Origin: Nitrosomonadales bacterium
GTDB taxonomy: Bacteria; Pseudomonadota; Gammaproteobacteria; Burkholderiales; Gallionellaceae
Length of the DNA stretch: 33,427 nucleotides
Assembly (NCBI GenBank): GCA_016218475.1
Contig: JACREB010000216.1
Coordinates: forward strand, 1-33,427
Reading direction: 5' to 3'
Part shown: positions 1-11,513 of the stretch, one piece after another
How positions within the stretch are numbered: the stretch's first letter is position 1
Layout: each line of letters opens with the position of its first letter
Position numbers and translations under genes: made by a program
The notes under the pieces: model-generated
Told to the model about the DNA's origin: nothing
Seen by the model: only the letters and a program-made list of their open reading frames with translations
Database searches by the model: none

Positions 1-35
1 CGCGTGGGCACAAAGAACGTGCCCACCCTACACAT
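1..35. repeat. Dispersed hairpin repeat, copy 1
   Basis: A short palindrome (GTGGGCAC, 7-base loop, GTGCCCAC) is followed by CCCTAC. It lies just past the 3' end of nifJ and recurs almost identically at 4730-4764, before prk. It could act as a transcription end or mRNA-stabilising hairpin for nifJ, but there is no clear U-tract, so I call it only a repeat. Confidence 0.6.
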
Positions 36-40
36 CCGAA

Positions 41-3643
<3,603 letters not shown>

Positions 3644-3722
3644 CGAAAAACTCCTTCAGTCAGTATTGTTGTGTCCGGTTGCCCGGAGCTGGATTATTAA
3701 AAATGGGTTGTCCGGGGAAATT

Positions 3723-4625
3723 CTACTTGCCCTTGCTTTCAATCAAGTCGTGCAGGATCGGGGTCAGAATGATTTCCATCGCGAAGCTCATCTTGCCGCC
3801 GGGCACTACCAGAGTATTGGGGCGGGACATGAAGGAATCGTGGATCATGCCGAGGTAGTAGCGGAGATCAATGTATTCGGATTGGAGAAGATATTTATTG
3901 AAGCGGATCACCACGAAGCTTTCATCCAGGGTGGGAATGTCGCGCGCGATGAACGGGTTGGAAGTGTCCACCGTCGCGACCCGCTGGAAGTTGATGTGGG
4001 TGCGCGAGAATTGCGGGGTGACATATTTGACGTAGTCCGGCATGCGGCGCAGGATGGTGTCCACCGTCGCTTCGGCGGAATAGCCGCGCTCTTCCTTGTC
4101 GCGGTGGATCTTCTGGATCCATTCCAGATTGACCACCGGCACCACGCCGATACCCATATCCACGTACTTGCCCGCATCGATATCGCCATCCGTTGCCAGG
4201 CCATGCAGGCCTTCATAAAACAACAGGTCGGAGCCCGCTTCGATGTCTTCCCATGGGGTGAACGTCCCCGGCTTCAAATCGGTCAGGCCGAAGCGCTTTT
4301 TATGCAGGCCTGCCTCTTCTTCGCTATGCACATAGTAGCGCCGCCCGCACATGCCGGTTTCGCCGTATTGCCTGAAGGTTCCTTCGATCTTGTCGAAGTG
4401 GTTCGCTTCCGGGCCGAAGTGGCTGAACGAATGGTTGCCCGCTTTCGCGGCCTCGGCCACGGCGGCGCGGAACGCCATGCGATCCAGGCTATGCAGGCTA
4501 TCGCCCTCGATGATGGCGGCAGAAATCTGCTCGCGGCGAAAAATGTTTTCGAAGGCGCGCTTGACGGTGGAGGTGCCCGCGCCCGACGAGCCGGTGACTG
4601 CGATGACTGGGTGCTTGCGCGACAT
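3723..4625 (-). CDS. prk: Phosphoribulokinase (class I, proteobacterial type)
   Basis: The 300-residue product phosphorylates ribulose 5-phosphate with ATP to make ribulose 1,5-bisphosphate, the Rubisco substrate in the Calvin-Benson cycle. The P-loop is at residues 12-20 (GSSGAGTST), followed by the conserved EGDSLHSLDR segment. Length matches the octameric proteobacterial class rather than the plant/cyanobacterial class. The start ATG has an upstream GGAAGA. Its presence is the main evidence that the organism fixes CO2. Rubisco and other cbb genes are not in this window; the next gene downstream is nifJ. Confidence 0.96.
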   Translation of the reverse strand: MSRKHPVIAVTGSSGAGTSTVKRAFENIFRREQISAAIIEGDSLHSLDRMAFRAAVAEAAKAGNHSFSHFGPEANHFDKIEGTFRQYGETGMCGRRYYVHSEEEAGLHKKRFGLTDLKPGTFTPWEDIEAGSDLLFYEGLHGLATDGDIDAGKYVDMGIGVVPVVNLEWIQKIHRDKEERGYSAEATVDTILRRMPDYVKYVTPQFSRTHINFQRVATVDTSNPFIARDIPTLDESFVVIRFNKYLLQSEYIDLRYYLGMIHDSFMSRPNTLVVPGGKMSFAMEIILTPILHDLIESKGK

Positions 4626-4729
4626 GATGTTCTTCCACTGAAACAGTGTAGATGAAATTTTTTATGGGCAGTAATTCTATAACAAAGGCTTCCGTATAAC
4701 TACTGCGAACCTGAAATACGGGGAACAAC

Positions 4730-4764
4730 CGCGTGGGCACAAAAGCGTGCCCACCCTACGCATT
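4730..4764. repeat. Dispersed hairpin repeat, copy 2
   Basis: This is a second copy of the repeat at 1-35: an 8-bp stem GTGGGCAC/GTGCCCAC followed by CCCTACGCAT. It lies between the prk start and the end of the upstream secreted-protein gene, so the prk-nifJ pair is bracketed by the two copies. Confidence 0.6.
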
Positions 4765-4802
4765 GTAGCGCGATGCCGCTATCATGCCCCCTCTCCATGT
4801 CA

Positions 4803-5990
4803 TCAGCGTGCAAAATAGTGCGCCGGCATGCTGCGCTCGGTACGGATCAAATCTTCCGCACGCAGTGCACGGGCCGCTTTAAGAAGTTTTTTCGCCGTTC
4901 CGGAACAGATTTTGTGCGCCTCATCAGGCGTTTTATTATAGGCTTGAATTTCGGTCAACTCGCATACTTGGGTATCGCGCTGATCCCAATAACTCGAACA
5001 TTGGTTAAGCGTTTCATCGATGTTCAATTGAGGATTGCCGCCCTCCTTAACCTGCCAACACGCGGCCACAAGATCATCGCGCATGGCACGCAAGGCAAGC
5101 GTGCGGGATGTTTTAGCGACGTACCAGATATAACTGGGATGGTTGGCGCCGAGAAAAGGAACATGCGATATCTGCCCGACGTTTACATAGGCGGGACTTG
5201 CGGAAACCGGCAAGTTCACGCCAAGGTTGTCCTGCACCCACTGCCGCACCGGAGCGCCGTAAGCCACCACAGGCAACGGAAACTTTCCCGCTGAAGCGGA
5301 TATCGAATAGCCCAACATATTAAACGCATAATCCTTGAAATAGGCATACGTTGCCCCCAAAGCCGCACCCGCATTCGCCGGTGCGGCGACCGGAGCGATA
5401 TCGACGATGCGTTCGAACAAGGGCGTATCGGCGCTGGTTGCGCCATTGATCTGCAACAGGCTTTCCCAGCGGCGGCTGGTGGCCGAATTCAGATAATCCT
5501 GCAAAGTCAGGCTCGTATCCGGCGGAAAATGCAGTAGCTGGGCCGACTTTTGATTGGCCATCGCCAGCCCAAGCGGCAGGTAAAAACGCCAATTTTTCTC
5601 ATCCCATTTCCCGTCTTGCTGCAACTTGAGTTTCGCGGCATAGCCTTGACCGCCAATGTTCAGAAAGTTTGTAATCCTGTCCGGGTAATTTTCGGGCACT
5701 GTGCCGCTTAACACGGCGTAATACTGGCCGCTGACAGTCTGCACGTTGACGTTGACATCCCCCAACCCATCCCGTTTAACGCTTTGTCGCAAATACAACT
5801 CGATCGTCTGGGCCAAGGTTTGTGGATCCTTGTTATTCGGATAGGCGAACAATTCGGTTAGCGTTTCTTCATTTCCGAGCTGGACGCTCGTTTGTGTTCC
5901 CGCAACATTGCCGGGGTTGTCGGCATAAGCGGCGGTGACGAATATCGCAAGCAATGCAATGAGAACGTGGCGAATGCAAATCCTTATCAT
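4803..5990 (-). CDS. Predicted secreted protein of unknown function
   Basis: I do not recognise the family. The ORF track extends to 6272, but I choose the ATG at 5990 because it has a strong ribosome site (GGAGGGAG) and begins a typical Sec signal peptide (basic start, hydrophobic core LIALLAIFVTAAYA, then ADN). This gives 395 residues. The mature part is largely hydrophilic with no obvious catalytic motif. It contains cysteines near the C-terminus (ACWQV, NQCSS, VCELT, KICSG) that could form disulfides in the periplasm. The codons added by the longer ORF read through dispersed repeats, which also argues for the shorter form. It is transcribed toward prk, but with a 177-base gap. Confidence 0.75.
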   Translation of the reverse strand: MIRICIRHVLIALLAIFVTAAYADNPGNVAGTQTSVQLGNEETLTELFAYPNNKDPQTLAQTIELYLRQSVKRDGLGDVNVNVQTVSGQYYAVLSGTVPENYPDRITNFLNIGGQGYAAKLKLQQDGKWDEKNWRFYLPLGLAMANQKSAQLLHFPPDTSLTLQDYLNSATSRRWESLLQINGATSADTPLFERIVDIAPVAAPANAGAALGATYAYFKDYAFNMLGYSISASAGKFPLPVVAYGAPVRQWVQDNLGVNLPVSASPAYVNVGQISHVPFLGANHPSYIWYVAKTSRTLALRAMRDDLVAACWQVKEGGNPQLNIDETLNQCSSYWDQRDTQVCELTEIQAYNKTPDEAHKICSGTAKKLLKAARALRAEDLIRTERSMPAHYFAR

Positions 5991-6368
5991 GTTTGAGTCT
6001 CCCTCCGAGAATGAATAATTGCCATGCTGTGCGCATTGCACAACCTGGCGCTTGGGGCGCATTAAAGTGTTGGTCAAAAAATCAGGCGCTGGGCATGGGG
6101 TTATCGTTCCCATGCCTGTCCTGAGCCTGTCGAAGTGGCTCCAGCGTGGGAATGCAGTTTGTGCCGCTCCTGCGGCACGGGACGCAGAGCGTCCACAGAG
6201 GCGTTCCCACGGAGACCGTGGGAACGATGCAAAACTCCCTTGCCTACCAACACTTTCAAATGCACCCGGCACCTATACTGTATAGCACACAAACAATGCC
6301 ATGCACTACAATGAAAAGCTGGCCTCATCAACACGACTGCGGATACAGCAAAAAAACAGGCCGGTAAA
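5991..6368. other. Gene-free gap with repeats and the kinase promoter region
   Basis: These 378 bases separate the divergent secreted-protein and histidine-kinase genes. The middle is filled by a mosaic of palindromic repeats. The part closest to the kinase carries a 17-mer (CACTTTCAAATGCACCC, 6251-6267) that recurs exactly at 21146-21162. Promoters for both genes presumably lie here, but I cannot place them convincingly. Confidence 0.6.
6103..6229. repeat. Mosaic of dispersed palindromic repeats
   Basis: The block contains CGTTCCCAC/GTGGGAACG arms (6202-6226), a family also present at 14883-14911. It also contains a CCTGTCCTGAGCCTGTCGAAG unit (about 6115-6135), a family seen again inside tilS and near 19104. 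The second unit interrupts another CGTTCCCA...GCGTGGGAA pair, suggesting nested insertion of one repeat family into another. Confidence 0.7.
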
Positions 6369-8876
6369 ATGGAAAAATCATTGGAAGCCAGCAGACAAAA
6401 CATGACGAATGGTGAACCCCAGGACGAAAGCTATCGCCCCTTATCGCCCTTGCAGTTTTGGAAAGAAAGCGATCCGCGCACGCGCGGCATCGTCCTGGCG
6501 GCCTGGCTGCTGACACTCGCCGCCAGCATCGGGCTCGGCATCGCTTCAATCGCCTTCGAATGGTCAGGACTGCCGATGCACTTCGGCGGCGTGGATGTCA
6601 GTATCACGATATACCCCACGCTGATCTTTTGCATGCTTTGGGTGGTGTGGTTCGGGTTCTGGTGGGGGTTCATTCCCGCTTACTTATCCACTCTCGCCCT
6701 GGCTCTCTACTCGGGCATGCCCATCGGATGGGCGTTCGTGTTCGCCTTCTCCGATCCGATAGGATTGGCGGTATTTGCCATTACCTGCCGGGCGATCCCC
6801 GTTCCGCTCAATTTGCGTTCGCCGAATTCATCGGCTCTGTTTGTATTTATTTCCTTCGTTTCCGGAATGTTTGGTTCATCCGGCGCCTTTATCTGGGTGT
6901 TCGCACAAGGCATCGCACCCTCTGCCTTGCTGCCAATCTGGCAAGGGTGGTGGCTCGGCGCCTTCCTCCAGAATATCGTGCTGGTCGCGCCCGTTCTCAT
7001 GCTGGCCACCACCAGAGTCATGCGCTGGCGAAACAAACATGATTTGATGAAGCAAGGTACGCCGCATACGCAACGCCAAGTATTATTGATGACCGCCGCC
7101 ATTCTCGCCGGCGTATTGCTCTATCTTTACGTCGCGATTCGTTTGGTTGGCGGGCAAATTGAATCGGCGCTTCATAGCCCTGATCCCGCCGCATTTAGAG
7201 ATGTGGCGCGGCTGCAAGTGGAATCTATGCACGGAGTGTTCTGGGTAATTTCTATTCTCATCGCCTTTATTGCATTCTTCGGCTACCAGTTGTTCATTCT
7301 ATGGGTCGAACGCAAGCAAGCGGAATATGACTTGAACCTTCAAAAGTCCGGGCTTGAAGCCATGGTCGAACAACGCACGCACGATCTCGACGACCGGAAC
7401 ATGAAAATAGCAAAAGCCCTGTCGTTGCAACAGGCCACGCTGGAATCCACCCATGATGCCATCCTGGCCGTTGACCTGAACAACGCATGGGTGCTGTACA
7501 ACCGGCGGTTTATTGACCTGTGGCATATCACGGATGAAATCATCGCAGCCGGGGATGATAATGCCGCATTGGCCTATGTGCTGGATCAACTGCAAGATGC
7601 CGATGGTTTCTTGAACAGGGTGCGCGAGCTATACGCCACCCCGGAAGCCAGCTCTTTCGATATCATCAAGTTCAAGGACGGGAGAATCATCGAACGAAAT
7701 TCCCTGCCGCAGTTTATCGACGGCAAAGTGGCGGGCAGGGTGTGGAGTTTCCTCGATGTCACCGAGCGCAAACTGGCCGAGACCGAACTGCATCAGGCCA
7801 AGGAACTGGCGGAAGCTTCTGCCCATCTGAAGGATCAATTTGTCGCCCTCGTTTCCCACGATCTGCGTTCGCCCCTCCTCAGCATAAAAGGCATGCTTGA
7901 TATGGCGAAAGCGGGGGGTCAGGACGGCCTCCGGGAGACGGATAAAAACCGCACGCTTGACCGGATAGCCAAGTCGGTCGAGGGGCTGATTTCCCTTATA
8001 GAATGTTTGCTCGACCATAACCGCCTCCAGACGGGCAGCATAAAACCGGAAATGAGGTTTAGCAATGCCCGGTCTCTCGTTGAAGGGCGGATCGGCAGGA
8101 TATCGCATCTGGCTGCCGTCAAAAATATAACGATACAAAACACCCTGCCGGATTCGATGCACCTCTATGCCGACCCGGATTTATACGGGGAGGTCATTCA
8201 TAACCTCCTGTCGAACGCCATCAAATTTACGCGCAGAGGAGGGGAGATCGCTATTCTCCCCGCGGGCGAATCAACGGTTATCGTCCGGGACAACGGCGTC
8301 GGTATCGATGAAAAGATGCTTCCCGACCTGTTCAACATCGGTGTGAAAACCACCACCTATGGCACTGACGATGAAAGGGGGAGCGGGCTTGGATTACCGT
8401 ATTCGTTCGGCATTATGAAAGCGCATGGGGGGAGCCTGACGGCGGTGCCGATAAAAGGCGGGGGGACAGAATTTCATGTCACCCTGCCCAGGCATGACAC
8501 CATCGTACTCATCGTCGACGATCAGGATATCCAGAGGGCTATCATGAAAGACATGCTTGCCAAACTGGGTAGTATCCAGGTGGTCGAGGCGCGCAACGGC
8601 GCCGAGGCGTTGGAGATGCTGCAACACATCATGCCCGCCGTCATCGTCACCGATATCCAGATGCCGGTGATGGACGGCTTTGAACTGGTGCGGCAGATAC
8701 GGGATTTGCCGCAATACGAGATGGTGCCCATCATGGCGGTCACGGCGTTCGCCGGAGCCGATCCCGCAGAATTGCGGGAAAAGCTCCTTATGCTGGGCGC
8801 TGACGATTTCGTTGCCAAGCCGCTAACGGAAGAAGAGTTCCTGCCGGTGGTGGCGCGGTATCTGGGTATTGCGTGA
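6369..8876 (+). CDS. Membrane hybrid sensor histidine kinase (MASE1-like, PAS, HisKA, HATPase, receiver)
   Basis: The 835-residue protein starts with a MASE1-like block of several membrane segments (roughly residues 35-310). A short coiled linker and a PAS-like region follow (about 360-460). The HisKA domain has its phospho-accepting His near residue 497 (SHDLRSPL). The ATPase domain shows the N box (HNLLSNAIKF), G1 (DNGVGID) and G2 (GSGLGLPYSFG). A C-terminal receiver carries the acceptor Asp near 762 (VTDIQMPVMDG). It is therefore a hybrid kinase that autophosphorylates and can pass phosphate internally. The signal is unknown. Two LuxR-type regulators lie about 1-2 kb downstream, past hicAB, and could be partners. 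Its stop codon lies inside one copy of the direct repeat flanking hicAB. Confidence 0.9.
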   Translation: MEKSLEASRQNMTNGEPQDESYRPLSPLQFWKESDPRTRGIVLAAWLLTLAASIGLGIASIAFEWSGLPMHFGGVDVSITIYPTLIFCMLWVVWFGFWWGFIPAYLSTLALALYSGMPIGWAFVFAFSDPIGLAVFAITCRAIPVPLNLRSPNSSALFVFISFVSGMFGSSGAFIWVFAQGIAPSALLPIWQGWWLGAFLQNIVLVAPVLMLATTRVMRWRNKHDLMKQGTPHTQRQVLLMTAAILAGVLLYLYVAIRLVGGQIESALHSPDPAAFRDVARLQVESMHGVFWVISILIAFIAFFGYQLFILWVERKQAEYDLNLQKSGLEAMVEQRTHDLDDRNMKIAKALSLQQATLESTHDAILAVDLNNAWVLYNRRFIDLWHITDEIIAAGDDNAALAYVLDQLQDADGFLNRVRELYATPEASSFDIIKFKDGRIIERNSLPQFIDGKVAGRVWSFLDVTERKLAETELHQAKELAEASAHLKDQFVALVSHDLRSPLLSIKGMLDMAKAGGQDGLRETDKNRTLDRIAKSVEGLISLIECLLDHNRLQTGSIKPEMRFSNARSLVEGRIGRISHLAAVKNITIQNTLPDSMHLYADPDLYGEVIHNLLSNAIKFTRRGGEIAILPAGESTVIVRDNGVGIDEKMLPDLFNIGVKTTTYGTDDERGSGLGLPYSFGIMKAHGGSLTAVPIKGGGTEFHVTLPRHDTIVLIVDDQDIQRAIMKDMLAKLGSIQVVEARNGAEALEMLQHIMPAVIVTDIQMPVMDGFELVRQIRDLPQYEMVPIMAVTAFAGADPAELREKLLMLGADDFVAKPLTEEEFLPVVARYLGIA

Positions 8877-8883
8877 CCGAAAC
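8873..8883. repeat. Direct repeat flanking hicAB, left copy
   Basis: GTGACCGAAAC occurs here, overlapping the TGA stop of the kinase gene, and again exactly at 9524-9534 just after hicB. The pair brackets the toxin-antitoxin module and may mark its insertion. Confidence 0.6.
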
Positions 8884-8888
8884 GTGAT

Positions 8889-8924
8889 GATAGTGCTTGC
8901 ACTTTTCATATAAAACGCTATCAT
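8889..8924 (+). promoter_or_regulatory. Possible hicA promoter and operator dyad
   Basis: A TTGCAC hexamer (8897-8902) is followed after 16 bases by TATCAT (8919-8924), only six bases before the hicA ATG. The stretch is bounded by a near-perfect dyad, GATAGTG (8889-8895) and CGCTATC (8916-8922), which would suit autorepression by HicB. TATAAA at 8909 is an alternative -10. No Shine-Dalgarno is visible before the ATG, so the transcript may be almost leaderless. Confidence 0.35.
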
Positions 8925-8930
8925 TTCGCC

Positions 8931-9185
8931 ATGAACAACAAGCATCGCAAGACGCTCGAAACCGTCTTCTCTGACCCGATTAGCGGAAACCTGCCGTGGG
9001 ATCGTATCGAGGCGCTACTGGTGGCTGTCGGCTGCAATGTTGTAGAAGGAAGCGGATCGTCGGTGACATTCGAGAAGGATGGCAGGCGGGCATATTTTCA
9101 CCGCCCGCATCCGCAGCGCGAAGCGCTCATATATCGCGTCAAGGCGGCACGCGAATTTTTGATAAAACTGGAGATCACACCATGA
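8931..9185 (+). CDS. hicA: HicA-type toxin (mRNA interferase)
   Basis: The 84-residue protein has the HicA pattern: a basic N-terminus, GCNVVEGSGSSVTFEKDG, then FHRPHPQ and a C-terminal helix. HicA toxins bind and cleave mRNA, through a double-stranded-RNA-binding-like fold, until neutralised by HicB. In this subfamily the His often seen after GS is replaced; here the local sequence is SGSSVTF, and the remaining His residues are in FHRPHP. Whether it is catalytically active cannot be judged by eye. Its stop overlaps the hicB start (ATGA), the usual toxin-first order for this family. Confidence 0.85.
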   Translation: MNNKHRKTLETVFSDPISGNLPWDRIEALLVAVGCNVVEGSGSSVTFEKDGRRAYFHRPHPQREALIYRVKAAREFLIKLEITP

Positions 9186-9517
9186 AAAACACGATGACAT
9201 ACCGTGGTTATACGGCCAGCATGGAATTTGACCCGGACGATAACATCCTGATCGGGCGAGTGCTGGACATCGACGACATTATCAGCTTTCACGGGGAATC
9301 GGTCGCCACGTTCACGGGCGCTTTCCATGAGGCTGTTGACGACTATGTTTCCGCCTGCGAAAAGCTGGGGCAGACGCCTGAAAAACCCGCTTCCGGACGA
9401 CTGATGTTGCGCGTTGACCCCGCGGTTCACGCTGCGGCACTCAAGGCCGCAGCGCACACCGGGCAGAGCCTTAACAGATGGGCTGAGCGGGTGCTGCGGC
9501 AAGCTGCCCATGCTTGA
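9182..9517 (+). CDS. hicB: HicB-type antitoxin
   Basis: The 111-residue protein starts at the ATG in the ATGA overlap with hicA; the longer ORF in the track runs back through hicA and is not real. The N-terminal part has the HicB partial RNase-H-like fold (YRGYTASMEFDPDDNILIGRVLDI, shortened here). The C-terminal part (LMLRVDPAVHAAALKAA..SLNRWAERVL) is a ribbon-helix-helix DNA-binding domain. It should neutralise HicA and repress the hicAB promoter, possibly through the dyad upstream of hicA. Confidence 0.87.
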   Translation: MKNTMTYRGYTASMEFDPDDNILIGRVLDIDDIISFHGESVATFTGAFHEAVDDYVSACEKLGQTPEKPASGRLMLRVDPAVHAAALKAAAHTGQSLNRWAERVLRQAAHA

Positions 9518-9523
9518 CGTTGA

Positions 9524-9534
9524 GTGACCGAAAC
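9524..9534. repeat. Direct repeat flanking hicAB, right copy
   Basis: This is an exact second copy of GTGACCGAAAC (see 8873-8883), six bases after the hicB stop codon. Confidence 0.6.
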
Positions 9535-9670
9535 ACCTGTTTAACGTGGAATTCGCGAAGCGATTCGTTTGCCCTTTCTGGGTGAAACAACTAGCCATTC
9601 GACTAGGCTGCAAACAACCGCAGCCAAGTCGCTGGTTATCCCGCCTGCGGGGGAAAGTTGGATAGGGGGA

Positions 9671-9722
9671 AACGGTCATGGCAAGTTTCATAATCAGGGG
9701 CGACAAACTTGCCATGACCGTT
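9671..9722. repeat. 18-bp perfect inverted repeat at a gene end
   Basis: AACGGTCATGGCAAGTTT (9671-9688) and its exact reverse complement (9705-9722) enclose a 16-base loop. The right arm overlaps the stop codon of the minus-strand response regulator. It could end transcription of both converging units (hicB and the regulator), but it lacks a U-tract after either arm. It may instead be a mobile palindromic repeat or an RNA stability element. Confidence 0.75.
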
Positions 9723-10344
9723 AGATCAACCCTTCTCTTTTCGCCCTTATCAACGCTTCCTCGCGGCAACCTGCTTGCAGTTTTTTGTAAATGCCTTTGA
9801 CGTGCCAGTGTATGGCATGGGTGGTCACACTCATCTTCTTCGCTATCTCCTTGTAGCATAGCCCCAGGCTGATCTGGCGAAGGATGTCCCTTTCCTTGCC
9901 GCTTAAGGCGGGGGCGGAATCCGGGTCGCCGATCTGCATATTCGCGATGATGCCGCGCGCGATTTTTGGCGTGATCGGCACCCCTCCGCTGTCGAGTTCG
10001 GTGATCGCCTCAAGCATGTCCGCCCCGGAAATATTTTTAAGCAGATAGCCCGTAGCCCCGGCTTTAAGGGCATCGAACACGGTTGGCATGTCATCGTGGG
10101 CGGTGAGTGCGATGATCTCCATCTCCGGCAATCGGGCCTTGGATTTTTTGATAAGCTCGATGCCGCTCATGTCGGGCATGCCGATGTCGGTGATCAGCAG
10201 GTCTGGCATGACGGTTTCCAGCTCATCGTAGGCAAGCCGGGGATCGGCATACGCCCCCGCCATTTCCAGTTTTTTATCTCCGCGCAACACCAACTGAAGT
10301 TTATCCAGTTGCACCGGGTCGTCATCGACAAGGATGATCTTCAT
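9721..10344 (-). CDS. NarL/FixJ-type response regulator
   Basis: I place the start at the ATG at 10344 (MKIILVDDDP), giving 207 residues, because the receiver fold begins there; the 26 extra residues in the track are not part of it. The receiver has the acidic pair in VDDD, the acceptor Asp53 (LLITDIGMP), the conserved Thr (ALTAHDD) and the Lys (YLLKN). A LuxR-type helix-turn-helix follows (LSGKERDILRQISLGLCYKEIAKKM, shortened here, then VKGIYKKL). All phosphorylation residues are present, so it is likely a functional transcription regulator, perhaps served by the kinase at 6369-8876. It is divergent from the atypical regulator at 10584. Confidence 0.9.
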   Translation of the reverse strand: MKIILVDDDPVQLDKLQLVLRGDKKLEMAGAYADPRLAYDELETVMPDLLITDIGMPDMSGIELIKKSKARLPEMEIIALTAHDDMPTVFDALKAGATGYLLKNISGADMLEAITELDSGGVPITPKIARGIIANMQIGDPDSAPALSGKERDILRQISLGLCYKEIAKKMSVTTHAIHWHVKGIYKKLQAGCREEALIRAKREGLI

Positions 10345-10583
10345 GCTTTTCCATTCTCTCGGGTTTCCTGTTTGCGGATAGTACGGGTTTGGTGACAGTT
10401 CCGCCAACGAATAGCAAAGCACCTACCAATAATCTACCCATCTAATTTTCGTGTGGAATACCGCAACGCGTAATAATGGTTTCACGCCGAATTCGCCCAA
10501 CACCTGATCGGGCAAGCGCAAACTCTACGCGCAAGTCACCGTACATTTCGCTGCCGGTTCATCCGGCCCGGAGAAGAAACCGT

Positions 10584-11339
10584 ATGAAAATTTTGCTGAT
10601 CGACCACCATGCATTGTTCCGCGAAGGGCTGCGCCGGATATTGCAGCAACTGCCTGGCGGCGTGGGCGAGATATTGGAGGCAGGGAACTTCACCGATGGC
10701 TTGAATCTTGCCAGGCATCACCCGGATCTGGATTTGGCGTTGATCGAGTCGAAGTCGCCGGGGTGCGAGGGCGCAATTTCCATCAAATTTTTCCGCCAGT
10801 GTTACCCGCATATTCCGGTCGTGGTGGTGTCCAGTGAGGAAGGCCATCTCGCCACAAACAAGGCCTTGAACAATGGCGCAAGCGGCTTCGTGAACAAGAG
10901 ATCAACCGTGCCGATCTTGCTGAATACTTTAAATTTAGTGCTTCCCGGCAATGTATATGTGTCGCCGCAGTTTTTACAAAAATCCGGTATGGCAACCTGG
11001 AACAAAAGCAATCCCAATGGGATTCGGGGTCCGAATGCGGGTGAACATGGCTTAACCGCACGCCAGGTAGATGTTTTGAGATGTCTGGCTGCGGGTCTCA
11101 GCAACAAGGAAATTGCCGAAGCGATCAATCTTGCTGAAGGAACCGCTAAAGCGCATATAGCGGCGATATATCAGATATTGCGCGTTAATAACCGCATAGA
11201 GGCAATGCGGGTTGCAAAGCAGCTAGGCTTGGGCGGTATGCCCCATTCCGCAGTTAAACCTGAATCCGGCAAATTACCCGGTCATGCAGGGCTAATTGGG
11301 AGTGGCGCTGAAACAATGATGAAGCGAATTCAGATCTAA
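10584..11339 (+). CDS. LuxR-type response regulator with degenerate receiver
   Basis: I choose the ATG at 10584 (MKILLIDHHALFREGL), preceded by GGAGAAG, giving 251 residues; the longer ORF adds nothing recognisable. The N-terminal domain folds like a NarL-type receiver, but the acidic pair is D7-H8. The expected acceptor motif LLDxxMPG reads LIESKSPG, so Glu55 replaces the phosphorylated Asp. The Lys near 105 (VNKRS) is kept. The C-terminal LuxR helix-turn-helix is intact (LTARQVDVLRCLAAGLSNKE.. then AEGTAKAHIAAIY). It probably binds DNA without needing phosphorylation. A 40-residue tail follows the helix-turn-helix. Confidence 0.88.
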   Translation: MKILLIDHHALFREGLRRILQQLPGGVGEILEAGNFTDGLNLARHHPDLDLALIESKSPGCEGAISIKFFRQCYPHIPVVVVSSEEGHLATNKALNNGASGFVNKRSTVPILLNTLNLVLPGNVYVSPQFLQKSGMATWNKSNPNGIRGPNAGEHGLTARQVDVLRCLAAGLSNKEIAEAINLAEGTAKAHIAAIYQILRVNNRIEAMRVAKQLGLGGMPHSAVKPESGKLPGHAGLIGSGAETMMKRIQI

Positions 11340-11360
11340 TTCCAATTCTAAATTAAACCT

Positions 11361-11444
11361 AAGCCGGACAAGCCGGAACCAAACAGTAGGAGCGCCGCCC
11401 TCGGCGCGAACAGGGGCTGCAAATCGCGGCGAGGGCGCCGCTCC
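11361..11444. repeat. Composite repeat, copy 1 (CCGG module + GTAGG palindrome)
   Basis: It begins with CCGGACAAGCCGGAACCAA, matching the consensus CCGGRYRAGCCGRMACCAA shared with copies at about 24806 and 27924. After a few bases comes GTAGG and a large imperfect palindrome (GGAGCGCCGCCCTCGGCGCG against CGCGGCGAGGGCGCCGCTCC). Confidence 0.6.
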
Positions 11445-11513
11445 CACAAGGTTGTTTTGCGCGCTGAATTTTTTATCGCCCAACCCATTATTGCTGCTTT
11501 GTAAAGACGGAAA

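Noticed and set aside
3666-4655. 329-residue plus-strand ORF opposite prk
   Set aside because: It is an antisense shadow of phosphoribulokinase.
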